From NCBI GenBank assembly GCA_037043455.1, contig JAWPHD010001133.1, positions 1-64,000 of the forward strand: a stretch of 64,000 nucleotides of DNA, written 5' to 3'. The notes below the pieces were generated by a model that searched no databases, was not told the DNA's origin, and saw nothing but the letters and a program-made list of their open reading frames with translations. This document shows positions 21,891-33,900 of the stretch, in pieces. Position numbers and translations under genes: made by a program. The stretch comes from Cyrtodaria siliqua. Its lineage: Eukaryota; Mollusca; Bivalvia; Adapedonta; Hiatellidae. The stretch's first letter is position 1. Every line of letters begins with the position of its first letter.

Positions 21891-22560
21891 CTGAGTATTT
21901 AACCCATATAATGACTTTCAGTGTGACCTTGACCTTTCTATTTTTGTATAGCCATGTCGATGTTGTCATGATGAGTATATATTGAAAGTTTGATGAATAT
22001 CAAGAAATGAGAAAGTTATAACCAACGTTAAGATTTCGTGAAGAAAAAAAACGAGTATTTAACCCATATAACGACCTTGAGTGTGACCTTGACCTTTATA
22101 TTTTTGTATGGTCATGTCAGTGTTGTGATGATGAGTATATACTGAAAGTTTGATGAAGAAATATCACGAAATGAGAAAGTTATAGCCAACGTTAAGTTTT
22201 CGTGAAGAAAAAACCCAGTATTTAACCCATATAATGACCTTCAGTGTTATCTTGACCTTTATATTTTAGTATGGTCATGTTGATGTTGCCATGATGAGTA
22301 TATATTGAAAATTTGATGAAGAAATATCAAGAAATGAAAAAGTTATAGGTAACTTTGTTTTTGTGAAGAAAAAAATAAGCATTTAACCCATATAATGACC
22401 TTCAGTGTGACCTTGATCTTTATATTTTAGCATGGTCATGTCGGTGTTGTCATGATGAGTATATACTGAAAGTTTGATGAAGAAATATCACGAAATGAGA
22501 AAGTTATAGCCAACGGTAAGTTTTCGTGAAGAAAAAACTAAGTATTTAACCCATATAATG
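21891..22560 (+). repeat. H-core array, four units of about 162 bp
   Basis: AGTATTTAACCCATATAATG starts recur at about 22054, 22217, 22378 and 22541 (spacings 161-163 bp). Each unit carries GACCTTGACCTTTATATTTT, GGTCATGTCG(A/G)TGTTGTCATG, GATGAAGAAATATCA and GTTTTCGTGAAGAAAA. At 47520 a similar array ends in GACGGACTGACGGACGTC, so H cores also belong to an element with an ACGG tract. Confidence 0.75.
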
Positions 22561-23290
22561 ACCTTCAATGTTTCGGGTTTGGGGAATGGTTGGAGGGAGG
22601 GAGCCCATGCCCCAATATGGGTGAAGTATGAATAAGATGAATAAGGCTATAAGAAATCCCAAACCAAAATTTGGGTGACATAAGAAAAATATCTTAAGAG
22701 ATATAGATATATACAAGAGCTTACACGCAAACCTTGATCTGCCTTTATTGCAGATTTTATGGGTCATCACAATTTGGGTTCCATGGGAGCCCAGAGTTTG
22801 TAGAAGACAAAATTACTTATGCAACCCTTTACAACAATTCCCAAATTTAGTTTAGCTAGGACAAAAAATGTAAGAGATATAGACCTGTAAACACAGCTTA
22901 CACACAAAATTTGATGTGAAATGAGACACATTCTCAGTGCTATCAGAATTTGGTTTCTAGATAATGCTATAAGAAAGCTCATGGCCAAATTTGGTTGTGC
23001 TAGGATAAGAAATGTAAGAGATATAAACTTGCAAACACAGCTTACACGCAAAAATTGATGTGAAATGGGACACATTTTAAGGGCTATCATAATTTGGGTT
23101 CCATGGGAGCCCATGGGTTAAAGGAACCAAAACTTATGCAGCCCTTAAGATAATGCTATAAGGAAGCCCATGGCCAAATTTGGTTGTGCTAGGATAAGAA
23201 ATGTAAGAGACATAGACTTGGAAACACAGCTAACACGCAAACCTTGATGTGGGACGCCGACGCCGATGCTGGGACATAAGCTCTTTTATT
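22561..23290 (-). repeat. L-type tandem repeat with GTGGGACGCCGACGCC end
   Basis: Units of about 145-190 bp share GCTAGGATAAGAAATGTAAGAG (at 22855, 22999, 23188), CAAACACAGCTTACACGCAAA and GGGTTCCATGGGAGCCCA. The last unit runs into GACGCCGACGCCGATGCTGGGACATAAGCTC, an end-like GC-rich tract comparable in position to the ACGG tracts. Strand assignment is arbitrary. Confidence 0.5.
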
Positions 23291-23823
23291 CTTCTAATAG
23301 TCGAGTTAACAAAGTTAAGCGCCATAAGCTCATACACAACTATTAGAACTCTAGCTTTCATAGTTACAAAGAAGATTTTAAAAATATTCCAAGTTAAGTC
23401 GGTGTTAAACAGCAACTCCTGTGTTGTGGCCAAATTTAACAGCAGGGTCATGATTTGAACAAACTTGGTAGAAGGCATTAAGCTTATACTATCAGAACTT
23501 TAACTCTTGTAGTTTCAGGGAAAAATATTACAATTCTAAATCTCCTATAGCAGGGTCAACTTTGACCCCAGTGTCACCAGGTAAAGGATCCCTTGCTAAT
23601 GCTTCATGCAATATTTGAGAGCATTATGTCTTGTGGTTTCAAAGAACAAGATTTTTTAAGTTGTCTACCTACATAAGACAATGTAAAACATGTGACCCAG
23701 GAGCTAGGCCAAATTTGATGAGGACACCAATTGAACAAACTTGGTAGAGAACAATAAGCTTATGTATGATAGTAGAAAATAGAAATACATTTCTTAAAAA
23801 AGCATTAGGAGTGCACAACTTAC
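23291..23823. repeat. Intron stretch with D-core fragments
   Basis: D-like pieces at about 23425-23530 (GGGTCATGATTTGAACAAAC) and 23550-23765 (TTTGACCCCAGTGTCACC, ATGTAAAACATGTGACCC). No termini. It adjoins the 5' splice site of the macrodomain exon. Confidence 0.5.
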
Positions 23824-24639
23824 CAGTTCCAATTAAAGGAATTGCCAGCTTTCTGAAACTCCAATTGTTTGCTTTCTTCAAAACACTGAAAACACCTTCC
23901 TGGTACTCCTCTAATTCTAGGGTGTCTGCCTGTGAAACTCTACCAACAACAACATGCATCACATATTTCACCTTCAGATTTCCTCCACCACATTTAAATA
24001 CATCATTTCGCTTTGCACTGTAAGACTTTTTTCCCATATCCTGTACTTCACTCTGGTATTTAGGGCCACCAGCCTTTTTTAAAGCATCAGCGATAAAACC
24101 ACGAGACTGCAAAGATGTATCTGTACCACAAACAATTGCATCCAAATGACCAACTTTGTCAACAGACCCATTGAATATCTTTACAGTTATTTTCCCATCC
24201 ACTTTGAACACTTCTGCCTTTCCACCCCATTTAAAACTTTGCTGGGCTTGTTTTGAAACAGTGCAAGCTAATTTAAATGGTTTTCTTAAGCTGTGATCAT
24301 AATTCCTCTCTCGCCCACTTCCTCTACCATGATGACTGGGATGTTTATCACCATGGTCAAATTGTCTTTGTCCTCTGTGACCTCTCCCATAACTGTCTCC
24401 ATAATTCCCACCATCCCTGCTGACCTCCGGGTGTAACTTCAAATAGTTTGAAACACTCTGCTTGACTGATAAGGGATCCATTTCCCACTTTCTGAAGGAA
24501 GCTTCTACTAGTTTGAGGATACTGATATCCACATCTATTATATGCAATTCTTTTGGATTTCTTTGACCGTTTTCGCCAAAGTCGACAGCAGCTTTGACAT
24601 AAATGTCAGCACACAGTTCCTTTGGAACACCATAGATTC
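23824..24639 (-). CDS. Macrodomain protein, internal exon: end of macrodomain 1, linker, most of macrodomain 2
   Basis: An 816-nt exon flanked by acceptor TTCAAACAG (24640-24648) and donor GTAAGT at 23818-23823, entering and leaving in phase 1. Residues 1-52 complete a macrodomain: the Gly-rich loop continues as GIYGVPKELC, then a helix and the strand LHIIDVD. Residues 75-112 are an Arg/Gly/His-rich linker. Residues ~138-271 form most of a second macrodomain (strand IFNGSVDKVGHLDAIV, helix IADALKKAGG, strand KVKYVMHVVV, loop IPLIGTG). Macrodomains bind or hydrolyse ADP-ribose, and tandem macrodomains typify PARP9/PARP14-like immune proteins. In macrodomain 2 the usual NAAN motif reads CGTD, so hydrolase activity is doubtful. 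Not sure whether the full gene carries a PARP domain. Confidence 0.88.
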
Positions 24640-25138
24640 CTGTTTGAACACAAATCAATTAGTTAAATCGTTTAAAGACTTTACAATCGTATTCTCATAA
24701 TTATAATATCATAGCTTTAAAATGTATTGTGTTTTCTTCTGTAAAATAATTTCACTCCATTTGATAACCAGATTATTTTACAATTTACAGTTCTGGTAAA
24801 ACCCAGAGCTGCCAAAACTTTTGAAAACAAAATACTGTGATTTTTAAAATATAAGATTTAAAGCCAGTGTCACAATCCTATTTTATATTTTGTATCAAGG
24901 TGTCCACTCTCAGCATGTGGTTAGCTCTTGACATTTTAATCTACATGTTTAGTTTTAACTCAGTGACTACCTGTCACCATGTAAACACATGGACACACAA
25001 TACTCCACATGCTTGTCACACTTGTCCAAGTATTTTACAAAGGATTACTGAATCAAATATTTACATTCTGGTCAGCGAACATCGATAAATGTGGAAAGGG
25101 TAGACAGAAATTGGACATTTGGGGTAAGTAATATTTCT
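24640..25138. other. Single-copy intron sequence upstream of the macrodomain exon
   Basis: AT-rich, no repeat family recognised. It holds the acceptor of the macrodomain exon. Open frames here are short and show no recognisable similarity. Confidence 0.5.
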
Positions 25139-26043
25139 TTATTATACCCACGCTTTCACAAAGAGAAGTGGGGGCTATATAGGAATCAAGTTGTCCGTAA
25201 CGTCGCTTCGCGTCCCATAACACATTTTTTGTCCCGTCCCGTAACATTTTTTTATTACTATCATTTCTCAGTTTTGAATGGGTTGTTCCCAAACTTCATA
25301 TACTCATAACAACTGATGACCTTATGTCCCTCTACATCAGCCATGGTTAATTGCCTAATTTATTACAGAATTATGGCCCTTTGTTGGACTTAGAATAAAA
25401 AAAGCGGGGGTATTTGATATCAAGCCCCTTTCCACTTTCCCCACCGATAACGTAGGAGGACACAAATCAATGTATACAGTGTCATTTGAGACATAATTAC
25501 CACAACAAAAAATTCCACCCCCACCCCACCCTGGGCCCCAGGGCAGACATCCGAGTTTGCAAAATAATAATATCGTTTGATATGTTGTTTATCTTTCATA
25601 GATCAAGTTATGTGCAAAAATATGGAAAAATTACAGAGTAATTGAATTTTTAGTGTATTTGACCTTTTGAAACCCACTGCGGGCCCCTGGGCTCGAAGCT
25701 AAATAAAATTTGCTCTTGCAAGCCGTCATCATATGGTGAAATCATATCCTAAGCATGGTCGAATTCCGTTAGGAGGAGATGTGGTAACGGACAGACATTC
25801 TAACGGACAGACATTCTAACGAATCAGTATTTATGTGGCTACCCCTTTGTTCACTCTTTTGTTCTTCTAGTCAAGCAAAAGAATTTTTAGCCACATAACA
25901 GAAACGGAATGAGTAGCATCTTTTGATCTCTATTGTTCTCCTAGCCACCTAAGTATTGATTCGTAAGCTCGGGCAGATGGACAGACAAACGGATGCAATT
26001 TTAATATACTCTTCTTTTTTTTTCAAAAACGTGGGTATAATAA
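25139..26043. mobile_element. 905-bp TIR element
   Basis: The perfect 14-bp ends TTATTATACCCACG (25139-25152) and CGTGGGTATAATAA (26030-26043) continue imperfectly inward as CTTT/TTTT. Just inside the left end a small hairpin pairs CCCAC with GTGGG around TTTCACAAAG. The body shows no core array or coding frame. The phrase CTAACGGACAGACATT is duplicated near 25790-25818, and a GGACAGACAAACGG tract lies close to the right end. That makes it a conventional-TIR relative of the ACGG-bearing elements. Confidence 0.75.
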
Positions 26044-26051
26044 CATATATT

Positions 26052-27107
26052 TATGGCTCCCCCACACAAAGTGTGGTAGGGGAGCCATATTGATTTTGTG
26101 CTTTCTGTCTGTAGGTCTGTCTGTAGGTCTGTCTGTCTGTCTGTAGGTCTGTGTCACAAACGATGTCCGATCATTAACTAGAGAATGGTTGGACCTAGGG
26201 TCCTCAAACTTGGAAGGATGGTTGGTCATGACAAATAGATGACCCCTATTGATTTTTGGGTCACTAGGTCAAAGGTCAAGGTTGCGGTGATATTGACTAT
26301 CAAAACGATGTCCGATCAATAACTAGAGAATGGTTGGACCTAGGATCCTCAAACTTGGAAGGATGGTTGGTCATGACAAGTAAATGACCCCTATTTATTT
26401 TGGTGTCACTAGATCAAAGGTCAAGGTTGCGGTGACATTGACTATCAAAACGATGTCCGATCAATAACTAGAGAATGGTTGGACCTAGGGTCCTCAAACT
26501 TGGGAGGATGGTTGGTCATGACCAGTAGATGACCCCTATTGATTTTGGGGTCACTAGGTCAAAGGTCAAGGTCGCGGTGACATTGACTATCAAAACGATG
26601 TCCAATCAATAACTAGAGAATGGTTGGACCTAGGGTCCTCAAACTTGGAAGGATGGTTGGTCATGACCAGTAGATGACCCCTATTGATTTTGGGGTCACT
26701 TTGTCAAAGGTCAAGGTTGCGGTGACATTGACTATCAAAACGATGTCCGATCAATAACTAGAGAATGGTTGGACCTAGGGTCCTCAAACTTGGAAGGATG
26801 GTTGGTCATGACCAGTAGATGACCCCTATTAATTTATTTATTTTTTTATTTTTTTTAAAAAAAAAGTTTTGATTTCTTTTTTCTTTTTTTTTAAATTTTT
26901 TTGCATAAAAAGTTTTAGGGTCGGCCCCTTAAAAAAATAGGGTCGGTCGGGTTACCTGAACCACACATATTGTTTTATGTGGCCTTACTGATACATATAG
27001 TAGATACAGTCACAGGGATATTGAATATCAAACGATCTCAGATCAATAGAGAACGGTTGGACCTAAAGTCGTCAATTATTCCTGTTCGGGCGAGTGGGGG
27101 AGCCATA
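26052..27107. mobile_element. TIR element with a 145-bp tandem array
   Basis: 14-bp inverted ends TATGGCTCCCCCAC (26052-26065) and GTGGGGGAGCCATA (27094-27107). A second inverted copy GGTAGGGGAGCCATA near 26076-26091 forms a hairpin at the left end. A TCTGTCTGTAGG tract follows, then the 145-bp array, then an A/T-rich break near 26830-26940 and a short tail. It sits only 8 bp from the previous TIR element. Confidence 0.75.
26161..26835 (+). repeat. 145-bp tandem repeat, about 4.6 units
   Basis: CGATGTCCGATCA(A/T)TAACTAG begins at 26161, 26306, 26451, 26596 and 26741, an exact 145-bp spacing each time. Units share GAATGGTTGGACCTAGG, CAAACTTGGAAGGATGG and GGTCAAAGGTCAAGGTTGCGG, and differ by a handful of substitutions. 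Confidence 0.9.
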
Positions 27108-27138
27108 TGTTTTTGCCCCATGGACAATAACAATTTCT

Positions 27139-27275
27139 AGTTTGGTTTAAATATGTAAATAAATATATTGATAATCATTTTTGATGCTAGAAATGTTAAT
27201 TCAATGCAAGCTTACTTCAAACCAAGAGGTATTTTTACTATATGAACCGCTCTGACTGTACACAGCAAGATGAAA
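27139..27275. repeat. Internal part of a second copy of the 5366-7600 TIR element
   Basis: Collinear with 7390-7555: ATATTGATAATCA, GAAATGTTAATTCAATGCA, ACTATATGAACCGCTCTGAC and TGTACACAGCAAGATG. The match is interrupted by the composite element beginning at 27277 and resumes at 29696. Confidence 0.75.
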
Positions 27276-27276
27276 C

Positions 27277-29695
27277 ATCACAAGAGGCCCAAGAGGGCCT
27301 GTGGATGCTTTACTGGCTAAAATGGCTCTTATATCAAGGGTGTCGTCATAAAATTCCCATCAGTACTTCTTTTAATTTTAAAACATTGCAAAAAAAAACA
27401 CACCACAAAACACAGTAGTTTTTTTTGGCTATTTTTATAGCCATTATTGGGCTGTATTCCTAATGCCAAAACGTACCTTTTCCCCCCAATTTTGAGACAA
27501 AAAAATTCCCAATCGGAAGGAAAAAAAAGAAAAGAAAAAAAAAGAAGCGTTAGTGTGACAAGTACTGAGAACGAAAAACTTTTAAATGCCTCTGTTGACA
27601 TTATTGTACTGAAAACAGTATGAAAGAAAAAATTATTAAATGAATATTTTACTGTTTTTTTCCCCAATTTTATGAAAACTCGCGCTAAAATTCCCAATTG
27701 TTACGGTATGGGTTATGTTCCCAAAGTATAGAAAAATAAAACTGAAACAACAACACCCACAGCAGAAACTTAAACCCTTGACCCAAGCTAACAATTTAAA
27801 CAATTGGCCCTAGTTCTAGTTTGGTATGGTTATTGAGGGACTCGAGGAACAACAATTGTATAAAATAGGTTTTGACCGCTTGTAGAGGGGGTCAAAACCC
27901 ATTTCATATAATTGTTGTGCCTCGAGTCCCTAAATAACCATACTAAATTAGAACTTGGGGTTGTTTTTTGTAAAAACAGATGTCTCCCCTATAGGAGGAA
28001 AGGCCATAAATCCGCCAAAAATCATTAAACTGGAACATGACAAAGACGTGCAACTAGGTTTGGTAATGGTCATCCCTACCAAGTTACATGGAAATCCAGG
28101 CAGCGGATCAGGAGAAGTAGTCGGGACAAAGCTTATGTATTAAGTCTTTTAAAGGGCAATAACTCCACTAAAAGTCATTCAACCGGAACAATACAATGAT
28201 ATAAGCAACCATGTTTGGTTGAAAGCCGAATGGTGGTTGAAGAAAACTAGTCTGGACAAAGGAGCCATAACTCTGTCGGAAATCATTAAACCGGAACATG
28301 GCAATGACAAGCACAACTAGGCTTGATACTGATCATTCCTGCCATGTTTCGTTGAAAGCCAGCCTGGGGTTCAGGAAAACTTGTCTGTACAAAGTTTGTG
28401 TATTAAAACATTTAAAGGGCCACAACTCTGCCAAAAATCATTCAACCGGAACACAGCTATGATATGCATAACTAGGCTAGATACTGATCATCCTTGCCAA
28501 GTTTCGTTGAAATTTGGCCAGGGGTTCAGCAGCACTAGTCGGGACAAAGTTTGTGTATTAAAACCTGTAAAGGGCCATAACTACGCCAAACATCTTTCAA
28601 CCGGAACACGGTGTTGATATGCACAACTAGGCTTGGTACTGATCATCCCTGCAATGTTTCTCTGAAATCCGGCCAGGGATTCAGCAGAATTAGTCCGGGC
28701 AGTGTAGTAAAATCTTTAAAGGGCCATAACTCCGCCTAAATTCTTTCACTGGAACATGGTGATGACATGCACAACTAGGCTTGATACTGATCATCCTTGC
28801 CAAGTTTTGCTGAAATCCGGCCAGGGGTTCAGCAGAACTAGTCCATACAAATTATGTGTATTTAAAACCTTTAAAGGGCCATAACTCTGCCAAAAATAAT
28901 TCAACCAGAATAAGGTGATAATATGCATTGGTACTGATCATCCCTGCAAAGTTTTGCTGAAATACTGAAAAATGAAGTCCTTATAACAATCTGGTAAAGT
29001 TTGGTAAAGATGGGATGAAAAATGAAGGTGATAGAGTGTTAACACATTTTTCATTAATTCAAGGGCAGTAACTCCGGTGTCACTGGTCCGATCTGGCTGT
29101 TTTTTTAACTCGTCTGAGGTTTCATAGATATTAACAATCTGGTAAACTTTGGTTAAAGATCAGATGAAAAATAAAGGTTCTAGAGTGTTGATATCAAAAA
29201 GTTAAAACATTTTTCAATAATTGAAGGGCCATAACTTCGGTGTTACTGGTCCGATCTGGCTGGTCTTCAAACTCGTTCGACCTTTCATTGATATTAATAA
29301 TCTGTAAACATTGGTAAAGATCGGATGAAAAATGGAGGCGCTAGAGTGTTGACAAGACAAAATATAGCATTTTTTGTTAATTCAAGGACAATAACTCCAC
29401 TGTTACTGGTTAGATCTGGCTGGTTTTCGAACTAATCCGAGCTTTCATTGATATTAATAATTTGGTAAAGTTTGGTTAAGATTGGATGAAAAATGGAGGC
29501 GCTAGAGTGTTGACAAGACAAAATATAGCAATTTTCATTAATTCTAGGACAATAACTCCAGTGTTACTGGTCCGATCTGGCAGGTTTTCGAACTTGTCCA
29601 AGCTTTCATTGATATTAATAACCTGGTAAAGTTTGGTAAAGATCGGATGAAAAATGAAGGTGCTAGGGTGTCGACGGAAAGAAGTCCATGGCATA
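27277..29695 (+). mobile_element. C-then-B composite element nested in a TIR element
   Basis: 5' terminus ACAAGAGGCCCAAGAGGGCC, then CTTTACTGGCTAAAATGGC, an A/T-rich lead with a foldback insert (27808-27960), about seven C cores (27975-28975), about four and a half B cores (28980-29660) and an end GTCGACGG...CATGGCATA. The 3' hairpin is deleted. Both ends are defined by comparison with the uninterrupted sequence at 7555-7565 (ATATCAAAATCG). Confidence 0.8.
27808..27960. mobile_element. 153-bp foldback (palindromic) element
   Basis: The left arm CCCTAGTTCTAGTTTGG...ATAGGTTTTGACC pairs with the right arm GGTCAAAACCCATTT...TTAGAACTTGGGG over about 70 bp with few mismatches and a ~12-bp loop. 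Typical of a foldback MITE; no coding capacity. Confidence 0.8.
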
Positions 29696-29739
29696 AAAAC
29701 TGTATAAAGGGCCAGTAAGGACAGAGAAGGCTCGGATTA
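29696..29739. repeat. Right terminal inverted repeat of the interrupted TIR element
   Basis: AAAACTGTATAAAGGGCCAG followed by GAGAAGGCTCGGATTA is collinear with 7557-7600, the right end of the intact copy. Confidence 0.7.
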
Positions 29740-30571
29740 GTGTCATGGTGACCCTAAATTAGGAGAGCAATTATTGCTTGCGGGGACAACAGGAAATAAA
29801 CATCTCAGCGTGTGTTTTTCGAATGTGCTTCTTAACATGTGCATTCTATGCACTCTAATGCAGTTATACATTGTAAAGAATTGATTTATTTTTGGGTTTT
29901 CGGTCCAGCGTTCAACATTTCGGATCAATTTATTTGGGGTTTTGATAATTTTAATCAGTCTGGAGTCCTTCATTTTAGAACCAGAACAGGTAAAACCGGC
30001 AATTTCCCGAGCCCTGCTGCAGGCTATGTTTTTTGTGGAAATTGTGGCATAACTCTTTCAAAACTTTATTATTGAACATGTGCAACTAGATTGAATAAGA
30101 GATAATGAACAACTATACAGTGCATGAGTTAATTACATTTTTACTATGACCTATGTTACTAGGCAGGTGGAATATGGAAATATTCCCAAGAGCTTGTTAA
30201 ATGCTGTATGGGGTCCATCAGGGTTTTGTGTCGCCTGCATAGTCCGTCACACTTTAACCTGCAACTTAACCTTGGACATAACTTGAAAAGAATTTGACCT
30301 ATTTTCATAAAACTGCAAACACATCTTCATCTTACCTCAAGGAATGTTGTTAAACATGTCCAATACTGCTGACTTTGATTTTGGCAGAATAATGCACCAT
30401 TTCATAAAATTTTAACCTGCAACCTAACCAAGCTGAAATAAGCATACGGCAGGTAACACAAGTGTTCCATGGAATACCACCATTCTAGTTAAAAATAATG
30501 TTTATCTCACTGATAAATCGTCTGATCAATTTGGTGGAAATCAAGCGTAAAATAATGCATACATGCTTTAA
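29740..30571. other. Intron sequence without recognised genes
   Basis: Mostly single-copy by eye. The stretch 30150-30480 (GTGTTCCATGGAATACCACC near 30464, compare GTGTTCCGTGGAACACG near 17458) may be an old dispersed repeat. Frames of up to 78 codons carry no recognisable domain. Confidence 0.4.
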
Positions 30572-30932
30572 ACAAGAGGCCCAGGAGGGCCGACCCCTCT
30601 ACTGGCTAAAGCTAAAGTTTGTGTATAAGGGGCCATAACTGCCAAATATTATTCAACCGGAACATAGCGATGACATGCGCAATAAGGCTTGGTACTGATC
30701 ACCCCTGCCATGTTTCGCTGACCAGAGGTTCAGGAGAACTAGTCTGTACAAATTTAGTGTATTAAAACATTTAAAGGGTCATAACTCTGCCAAAATCATG
30801 TATACAGGATTTTTAACTAAATCAAGGGCCATAACTCTGGTATTACTGGTCCAATCTGGCTGGTTTTCGAACTCGTCCGCGCTTTCAATGATTTCAACAT
30901 TCTGGTAAAGTTTGAATAAGATCAGAGGAAAA
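30572..30932 (+). mobile_element. B/C element, truncated
   Basis: A slightly diverged 5' terminus (ACAAGAGGCCCAGGAGGGCC), two C cores and one partial B core, then directly the 5' terminus of the next element at 30933. The C-to-B switch (AAAATCATG to TATACAGGATTTTTAACTAA) is an internal deletion. Confidence 0.7.
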
Positions 30933-33900
30933 ACAAGAGGCCCAAGAGGGCCTGTGGACGCTCTACTGGCTAAAGATAAAATTTATGCACAAGGGGCCAT
31001 AACTCTTTCAAATATCGTTCAACCATAACATGGTGATGATATAGGCAACTAGGCTTGGTACTGATTGTCCCCGACAAGTTGCGTTGAAATCCAGCCAGAG
31101 GTTCAGGAGAACTAGTCTGTACAAAGTTAGTGTATTAAAACTTTTAAGGGGCCATAACTCTGCCAAAATTCATTCAACCAGAACACGGCAATGATAGTTG
31201 CAACTAGGCTTGGTACTGATCTTCCCCATCAAGATTCACTGAAATCCAGCAAGGAGTTCAGAACAGACTAATCTGGACGTTTCTCTATTAAAACCTTTAA
31301 AGGGCCATAACTCTGACAAAAATCATTCAACCTGATTATGGCGATGATATGTACAACTAGACTTGATACTGATCATCCTTGTCAAGTTTCGTTAAAATCC
31401 AGCCAGGGGTTCAGGAAAACTAGCCCGGAAAATGTTTGTGTATCAAAAACGTTTAAAGGGCCATAACTCCACCAAAAATCTGTTAATCGGAATGCGATGA
31501 TGATATGCACAACTTAGCTTGTTGCTGATCATCCCTGTAAAGTTCCATTGAAATGTGGGGAGACATTCAGGAGAATAGTCCAGACAAAGTTTGTGTATTA
31601 AAACCTTTAAAGGGCCATAACTCTGCCAAAAATCATTCAACCGGAACAAAAGATTTGCACCACCAGACCTGGAACTGATCATCCCTAAAAAGTTTTGTTT
31701 AATTCCGGCCAAGGGTTCAAGAAAACTAGTCAGGACAAAGTTTGTGTATTAAAACCTTTAAAGGGACATAACTACGCCAAAATCATTCAACTGGAACACA
31801 GTGACGATATGTACAACCAGGCTTGGTACTGATCATCCCTGAAAAATTTCAATGAAATTTGGCCAAATGAAGGCCCTTTCTTCTTAAAGTGAGTACATCA
31901 GGATTTTTCTAGAAATATCTTAAATTATAAAAATGTTCCAATTCATGATAAAACACTTATATCCATCAAAATATGATGTTCGAACAATATTTTTAAGGTT
32001 TAAACTTCGAATACACCATATAGCTAGGACGGAATCGGGCATAAAATGCTGAAGTTAACCCTGGTGCGTAACCTAGGATAGCACGTATTACTGTACAGAA
32101 TGAATTACCTTGTAACTAAGGGGTCATTTTTAAGATCATTCATTATGTTTAGGCGCTTTAAAATAGAAAATATTATTATTTGTCAATTTTAAGTCGGACC
32201 CCTAGACCCCTTTGAAAAGCCTGATGTACTCCCTGAGGCCAAAATATAGCATATTTCAGTAAATAAAATCAAGGGCCATATCTCCAGTGTAAATGGTCCA
32301 ATCTGGCTGGTTTTCAAACTTGTCTGAGCTTTTATTGATAGTAACAATCTGGTAAAGTTTGGTAAAGATCAGATGAAAAATGAAGACCCAATCGTATTAA
32401 CGAGGCAAAATATAGCATTTTTAACTAAATCAAGGGCCATAACTCCGCTGTTGCTAGTCCGATCTGGCTGGTTTTCGAACTTGTCCAAGCTTTCATTGAT
32501 ATTAACAATCTGGTAATTTTTGGTAAAGATCGGATGAAAAATGAAGACCCTATCTTCTTAACGAGGCAAAATATAGCCTTTTTAACTAAATCAAGGGCCA
32601 TAACTCCACTGTTACTAGTCCGATCTGACTGGTTTTCGAACTTATTCGAGCTTTCATTGATATTAACAAGATGGTAAAGTTTGGTAAAGATCGGATAAAC
32701 AATGAAGCCCCTATCGTCTTAACGAGGCAAAATATAGCATTTTGAACTAAATCAAGGGCCATAACTCCGATGTTACTAGTCCAATATGAATGGTTTCAAA
32801 CTTGTCTGAGCTTTCATTGATATTAAAATTTGGTAAAGATCGGATGAACAATGAAGCCCCTATCGTCTTAACGAGGCAAAATATAGCATTTTTAATTAAA
32901 TCAAGGGCCATAACTCCTCTGTTACTGATCCGATATAGCTGGTTTTCGAACTTGTTCGAGCTTTCAACGACATTAACAATCAGGTAAAGTTTGGTAAAGA
33001 TAGGATAAAAAATGAAGGCCCTATTGTCTTAACGAGGCAAAATATAGCATTTTGAACTAAATCAAGGGCCATAACTCTGCCGATACTGGTCCGATGTGGC
33101 TGGTTGTCAAACTTGTTCGAGCTTTCATTGGTATTAACAATCTGATAAAGTTTGGTAAAGATCGGACGAATAATGAAGCCCCTATCGTCCTAAAGAGGCA
33201 AAATATAGCATTTTTAACTAATTCAAGGGCAATAACTCCGTTGTTAATCGTCCGATCTGGCTGGTTTTTAAACTTATTCAGGCTTTCATTAATATCAACA
33301 ATCTGTGCAAGTTTGGTAAAGATCAAATAATAAATGAAGGTGCTAGAGTGTTCACAAGGCTTAATATGGCATTTTTCAGCAAAACAAGGGCCATAACTCT
33401 AGTGTAACTGACCCAATTCAGCTGATTTTCAAACTTGTCTAAGCTATAATTAGTATTAACAATCTGTGCAAGTTTGGTAATGATCAAATAATAAATGAAG
33501 GTACTAGAGCGTTCACAAGGCAGAAAATAGCAATTTTCAGAAAAAACAAGGGCCATAACTCTGGTGTGACTGATCCGATTTGGCTGGTTTTCGAACTTGT
33601 CCGAGCTTTTATTGACATTACCAATCTGTGCAAGTTTGGTAAAGATCAAATAATAAATGAAGGTGCTAGAGTGTTCACAAGGCTTAATATGGCATTTTTC
33701 AGCATAACTCCGGTGAAATTATTCCGATCTGGCTGGTTTTCGAACTTGTCCGAGCTTTCATTGATATTAACAAACTGTTAAAGTTTAGCAAAGATCGGAT
33801 GAAAAATGAAGGCCCTAGAGTTGTCACAAGACAAAAGTTAACAACGGACGACGGACGGACGACGGACGGACGACGGACGGATGACGGACAACTCGCCATC

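Noticed and set aside
27329..27697. 122-codon minus-strand frame, Phe/Leu/Lys-rich
   Set aside because: Low-complexity A/T-rich DNA between an element terminus and its C cores; composition explains the frame.
29839..30075. 78-codon plus-strand frame with CGNCG motif
   Set aside because: Single short frame, no splice or domain support, in an otherwise featureless intron stretch.
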